NCBI GenBank assembly: GCA_902702965.1
Contig: CACRXP010000738.1
Location: forward strand, 252,467-316,466
Length of the DNA: 64,000 nt
Direction of reading: 5' to 3'
Origin: Spirometra erinaceieuropaei
Lineage: Eukaryota; Platyhelminthes; Cestoda; Diphyllobothriidea; Diphyllobothriidae
Under the pieces are notes generated by a model that made no database searches, was not told where the DNA came from, and was given only the letters and a program-made list of their open reading frames with translations. A program made the position numbers and the translations under genes. Each line of letters opens with the position of its first letter. Position 1 is the first letter of the stretch. Positions 59,524-64,000 of the stretch are shown here, in pieces.

Positions 59524-61310
59524 GTTTATGTTTTCCAAATTAATTACTGGCTAAATTGTCATTGAATTTGTAAATATCTGCCTCAGTTGTTTGGATAAAA
59601 CTGAGTGTGCTTCGCTTATTCCCTAATATACAGCGAAGAGCATATATTTTTTCTGAATAATCTGATGCCGAGTCATATATCATTTCCAAGCTGTGACAGA
59701 AAACGTGTCTGACTTTATGTGCAGCGTTTACATCACATGAATGTGTAATACTGTTGGTCTTACATTTGTCGTCTGCTCACGCTTATTCACATATGTATCA
59801 TTTGTGACTTATATTATTTTTCAATATATTTTTTGATGCATTTCGCGTCACATTATCATCTGGATTCCTGCTAACATAGCCCAAAACTAATGAACGCATC
59901 CAATGGATGGCAAAATGTCGTTAATGTTAACGTGCGCACCCCCATTTGAATAGTGGTGAGGAAATAGGCAATATGTTTTATCATGTCCTTTTTGTCAGCC
60001 AAAATATCTCCCAATATGCTCACAGATATATCCGCCATATATAAAGCATTAGTTTCCTAAAGTTAAAGGATGTCAGCAAATTTGGCAAAGAGTCGGTCGT
60101 TGACCTGAACGCAGAATTTCGCAAATTACACAACATGGGTAACGCCAGGCGGTCTACTCAATATTACATTTCAAGAGGAATGAACACTGTTTCAGTATGT
60201 CGGTAAAATAAAATGTGACGCAGGTCAAATTTAAAACGATTTTCTACCACCGAAAGTTTGACATCAAGTAGAGGATGTCCATTTAAGTTCTACTAAAGAG
60301 TTAAAAATACAAAGTAGGATTTCGTGGTTGGGCAGCGTCATATCCCATCACTTTTTCTTTAGCAATCAACATTGCAATGTACTGCGGTTCCAGATTATAT
60401 AGGATTGGGTAAGGGGCAAATCTATCTACAAAAATTGCATGAAAATGCACATAATTTAGAAAAGACCATACTTGACGAGCAAATGCAAAAATATATAACA
60501 TTTAAGTAGTTTTAATGATCAAAAAAACAATAAAAACATCGAGATCATTCACAGAGAAGAAGCAAATTTGTGTACCGATAAGCGTGATGCCAGCGAATAT
60601 ATAAATAATCATAAGCACTCCTCACGCAATCGTATTCTAAGGAATTAATTTAGCGCCTTCTTGCGTAAAAAAGTTGGGCATTAAGAATGGCATCATTTTT
60701 GCAAAATCTATTCAAATTATTTATATTGTGAGTTTCGCGTGAACAAATGTCGCAGTTAAATATAAAATTTCAGTCGCGGGTGAAAACAAAAGAAACAATC
60801 ATAATTTGGCATACCTTCCTTGCTAATAAGTACTCTCCTCTGAAATACAATAACCCATATATTGTGGGTTGTAAAATACTAAGGTATTTTCAACAGATGT
60901 TCCGATACCTCAGGCTTATTTATAACAAACAACTCTAACGTATGGAATGTAGTTGTTCGGAAACTATTCATAACGTATGTATAAATTCACAACATGCAGC
61001 CCTCCGGTAAGAATGCGAATAATATTAAGGAATGAGCGGGAATGAAGGTTGTGGGCATTATATATGCATCTAAAATCGCGGGCTTTTTCAACAATTGCAA
61101 GATTATGAAAATGCAGTTTGATACTTATCGGCCTTTATGTCCTTTGCGAACGTCAAAACATCCCAGTGTAACATCAAGAAATAGAAACTGAATCTTTGTA
61201 ATTCTCCGTTTATTGGCTAAGTATAACTACCCACTAGGAAGACATTATGCCACATTCGTAAATGCAGATACATGGCGTTTAATGAACGGCCATTTATCGG
61301 TATTAAAAAT
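59524..61310. other. no gene seen
   Basis: AT-rich sequence without long frames, recognisable repeats shared with the rest of the window, or RNA genes. The longest frames are 63-66 codons and show no motif. Confidence 0.45.
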
Positions 61311-61314
61311 CTCG

Positions 61315-61690
61315 CAGTGAAAAACTTTTTTAAAATCAAATTATACTTTTTTGAGTATGAATTTGGAAGAAGACGTGATTTTCTACCGAATAAGTAAAAT
61401 AATGATTATGTTTATATATGGTTTCCATGAAATATAATTAAATTTTCAAAGGCATCGAAAATCAATGAGAAAAATGCGTACTATGTAAGTAGTCATTCTT
61501 TACAAAGCATAGATATTGCACGCAGTCGAAAATAAGTTCTTTCAAAAGGCGATACCCCATTGTAACTGGAACATTATAGATTTATGCTGCATCATGAATA
61601 GTTTTACAACACTACTTAATTTTTCTTTTCGAAACGAGAACGAATTTCGAAATTTTGGTTGACATTTCATGAGTTAGCAGTTCCACTGTA
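61315..61690 (-). repeat. fold-back arm near the telomere, minus orientation
   Basis: It resembles the reverse-oriented arms at 8,840-9,248 and 35,575-35,960: GAAAATCAATGAGAAAAATGCGTACTA..TAAGTAGTCATTCTTTAC, then AACGAATTTCGAAATTTTGGTTGACATTTCATGAGTT..CCACTGTAC. It is more diverged than the others. Confidence 0.5.
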
Positions 61691-63924
61691 CATCTTTCAA
61701 TTATATTCTCGAAAGAAGTGTTTACTTCGGCTGCAAAAAACCTATTTTAATTCCCGAATAAAACTGAACCAGACCTGCCGTTACACCTGCATTCAGTGTT
61801 ACAAAATTGCACGCCGTAAATTTTCCGTGTTATGAAAACCATAGGTATTTCTACGTTATTAAGACAAGGCTACATGGCTTTCGTAAATTTAACCAGTGGA
61901 TTTACGCCATATTGTTTACTTTACAAACCACATAGATAAATGCAAAGAAACCCGGATTTCCGATTTTTTTTTGAGCGTGAGGTCTCTGTACCGCTAGCGA
62001 GTTCGGAAGCATCGTAACTATTAAAAAGTGGGCATAAAACCTCTTGTTCGAAGATAACCACTTCCCTAAGAATCGCGGTTGTTGAATTCCAGGCTCCTGC
62101 TTCAAAAGTCCAGACAAGTAGCAAGTGACTCGACGCGTGTAATTATGGCTTTGCGGCTAGAACTGTTGTCCGTTGCGTAGAGAGTATTCTTAAGTAAACA
62201 AGAACTACAAAACTTCCAGATTTTTCACTCAAAGTTAGTGCGACTGTCACCTGATTGGACACACGGATCTTCATCGCCACAATATGAGCGAGCTGTCAGT
62301 GTGGAGTGAAATTATGGAAAATTCAGTTGAAACATTCCGTATGATCTTTAAGTACCGTCCTTAAAGTTTCTTACAAAGAAATCCAGTTTGCTCTATAAAG
62401 AGAACAATTTTGCTTTTTACCGGGTCTCATTAATTGGAGCATAATTTCTGTCTTTTACAGGTAAAATTGTAAGCGAGAATGTAACTGGAAAATTGTGAAA
62501 CATTAACATAAGCCAAAATTTTGCATGCCAACATTTGGTTAATGATGGAAGTTTTTTGCAATATCCGTGCGTAATACTGTTGCTTCTATTTTTCAACATA
62601 AAAGACTGCATGCATTCCTCAAAGAGAACTAGTACTTGCTACTCAAAGAAGCTTTCCATAATGTGTCAACTTGCTAGATTTTTCTGTAAAGTATGATTAC
62701 ATCGATACCATATCTGACTGCGTGTGCAAGGACTAGACGTCGTTTACCTGCCAGCGAATATTTCTGTGTCACAATAGTGCGCAGTTTGTTCGGTTACATT
62801 TATATATATGCATTGCTTTATCTCCTCAGCCGTCTCTGTCGCATACAAGAAATTAAGATTATGAACCTAACTGAGGTAAGTATTGCTTTCATGTGCAATT
62901 CATGAAAGTAAATAACTAAGCCTATTAATCGGTGCCAATATTTGTCTACTAAGCACGCGTCTACAAATGAGAAAAAACAATATCTAGCACACAATCAATA
63001 AACATTAAAAAGCAAAATTGTCCAAGACTGTAAAAAAGCAAAATATTTTTAGCAATCCATTTTGTATTCTTCTGGTTATCATACACCATCATAAATGATC
63101 AAGGTACCTCCAGGATTTCCCAACTTTTTGAAAAATTGAAAACGTGTTTTGACGCGTCCGCTGTTGCTGATGACAACTGCGAATTCTGTTTTGAAGCAAA
63201 GAAAATCATACAGTTTTTTTCTGCACTATGAGATTTAAATAGACATGCTTGTGTCTCCTTCTTTAAACGAATACTTCTAGACGTTTTATTATGCTGCTCT
63301 TACTTAGAACATGTTTCAAGCAAACCGACTGACAAATTGAACTATGCTTCTCTGTCTTTATTCCACTCAAAATGTTCGCTGTCAAGTTGTTTGTTGTGGA
63401 TAATCTTAAATGGCGCTTTGCTATGTTAAACCGGTTTTCTGAGTTTAGTTATGTATTTCCAACCATACCATTATCCTTTAAAATATTAATCAGAATACCC
63501 TGTCTGTGGACGTCGTCCTGTCCTCATCCGTGGACTCATGTAAGAGAAAGCTTGACCAGTACAGGGATATAAACCTCCACAGCATCAGAAACTAACGAAT
63601 TCCCCCCTGTGCCACCCGCCCCATCCAACGTTTTATGCTGCAAAGCATGCTACTCCCGATAGTTTAGTAACATTACGTTTTACAATTTTCGTTATCTTCT
63701 GACCGCCACATATGCACTTCCTTGATATTACTTGGTCCATTCAGTACCGTAATCGATACTGTACAATTTTGACAAAGAAGGAATTCACAGACAAATTCAT
63801 ACCTGTGGCCAATGCTCGTTGTATGTAACTACTTACCTAATTTTTTTCACACTTGTCTTGCACATTGATTTTTATGACGTTATTGTAACCAAAAGGTAGT
63901 TCAAAGGCGATCGACTACCTTTCC
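61691..63924. other. subtelomeric sequence, no gene supported
   Basis: Mostly AT-rich unique-looking DNA up to the telomere. One candidate exon is listed separately (62,693-62,875). No tRNA or rRNA gene was seen. The join to the telomere is abrupt, at CTACCTTTCC/TTAGGG. Confidence 0.45.
62693..62875 (+). other. candidate exon with strong donor, low confidence
   Basis: An open frame from ATG 62,693 reaches a near-perfect donor GAG/GTAAGT at 62,875. It encodes a hydrophobic stretch (VRSLFGYIYIYALLYLL) that could be a membrane segment. A TCTCCTCAG at about 62,829 could instead start a 46-base internal exon ending at the same donor. No partner exon was identified, so this may be chance. Confidence 0.2.
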
Positions 63925-64000
63925 TTAGGGTTAGGGTTAGGGTTAGGGTTAGGGTTAGGGTTAGGGTTAGGGTTAGGGTTAAGGGTTAGGGTTAGGGTTA
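63925..64000 (+). repeat. telomere, (TTAGGG)n
   Basis: Twelve hexamer-like units run to the end of the window, with the G-rich strand 5' to 3' towards the end, as at a true right chromosome end. One unit at 63,979 is TTAAGGG, seven bases long. The window end cuts the array, so its full length is unknown. Confidence 0.97.

Overview
The window is eukaryotic and is the right-hand end of a chromosome: the last 76 bases are a (TTAGGG)n telomere in the correct orientation. It is AT-rich and full of decayed mobile elements. These are Penelope-like elements (PLE) with reverse transcriptase and GIY-YIG remnants and hammerhead ribozyme motifs, Ty3/gypsy fragments, and a fold-back DNA element. No bacterial features are present. 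The metazoan telomere repeat, the abundance of PLEs and the style of the small multi-exon secreted-protein genes suggest a flatworm, most likely a tapeworm. That assignment is inference.

Layout. Two large divergent copies of one segment make up most of the window. Copy D1 is about 1-23,560 and copy D2 is about 34,780-51,170. Each runs, in order: a non-coding block A, composite repeats and gypsy fragments, a multi-exon gene, PLE remnants, a degenerate interstitial telomere-like tract in CCCTAA orientation, and an inverted piece of block A. Between them lie a third gene copy with its own PLE (24,110-30,080) and an inverted copy of the gene and its upstream region (about 30,085-34,460).

Gene content. 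The main finding is a four-member family of one multi-exon gene. It has a TATA promoter, a 5' UTR intron, a signal-peptide exon, then exons a1-b1-(dead c1)-a2-b2-c2-d-e-f with phases that repeat 1-0, 0-1, 1-1. It reads as three homologous modules of roughly 90-100 residues, ending ancestrally in a hydrophobic, GPI-anchor-like tail. Copy 3 (41,735-44,430) is open from ATG to a premature stop that removes only this tail. Copies 1, 2 and 4 carry stops, frameshifts or lost splice sites.

Telomere side. From about 54,000 to 58,450 there is a higher-order tandem repeat of four roughly 0.7-kb submodules (A B A' B'), present almost twice. At 58,958-59,523, about 4.4 kb from the telomere, sits a small cysteine-rich secreted-protein gene with good splice sites and an AATAAA signal, but with GTG where its start codon should be. 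The last 4 kb has no gene I can support beyond one weak candidate exon.

Limits. All repeat relationships were found by eye, so boundaries are good to tens of bases at best. No percentage identities are given. Exon boundaries were set by GT-AG sites, reading phase and agreement between copies, not by transcripts.
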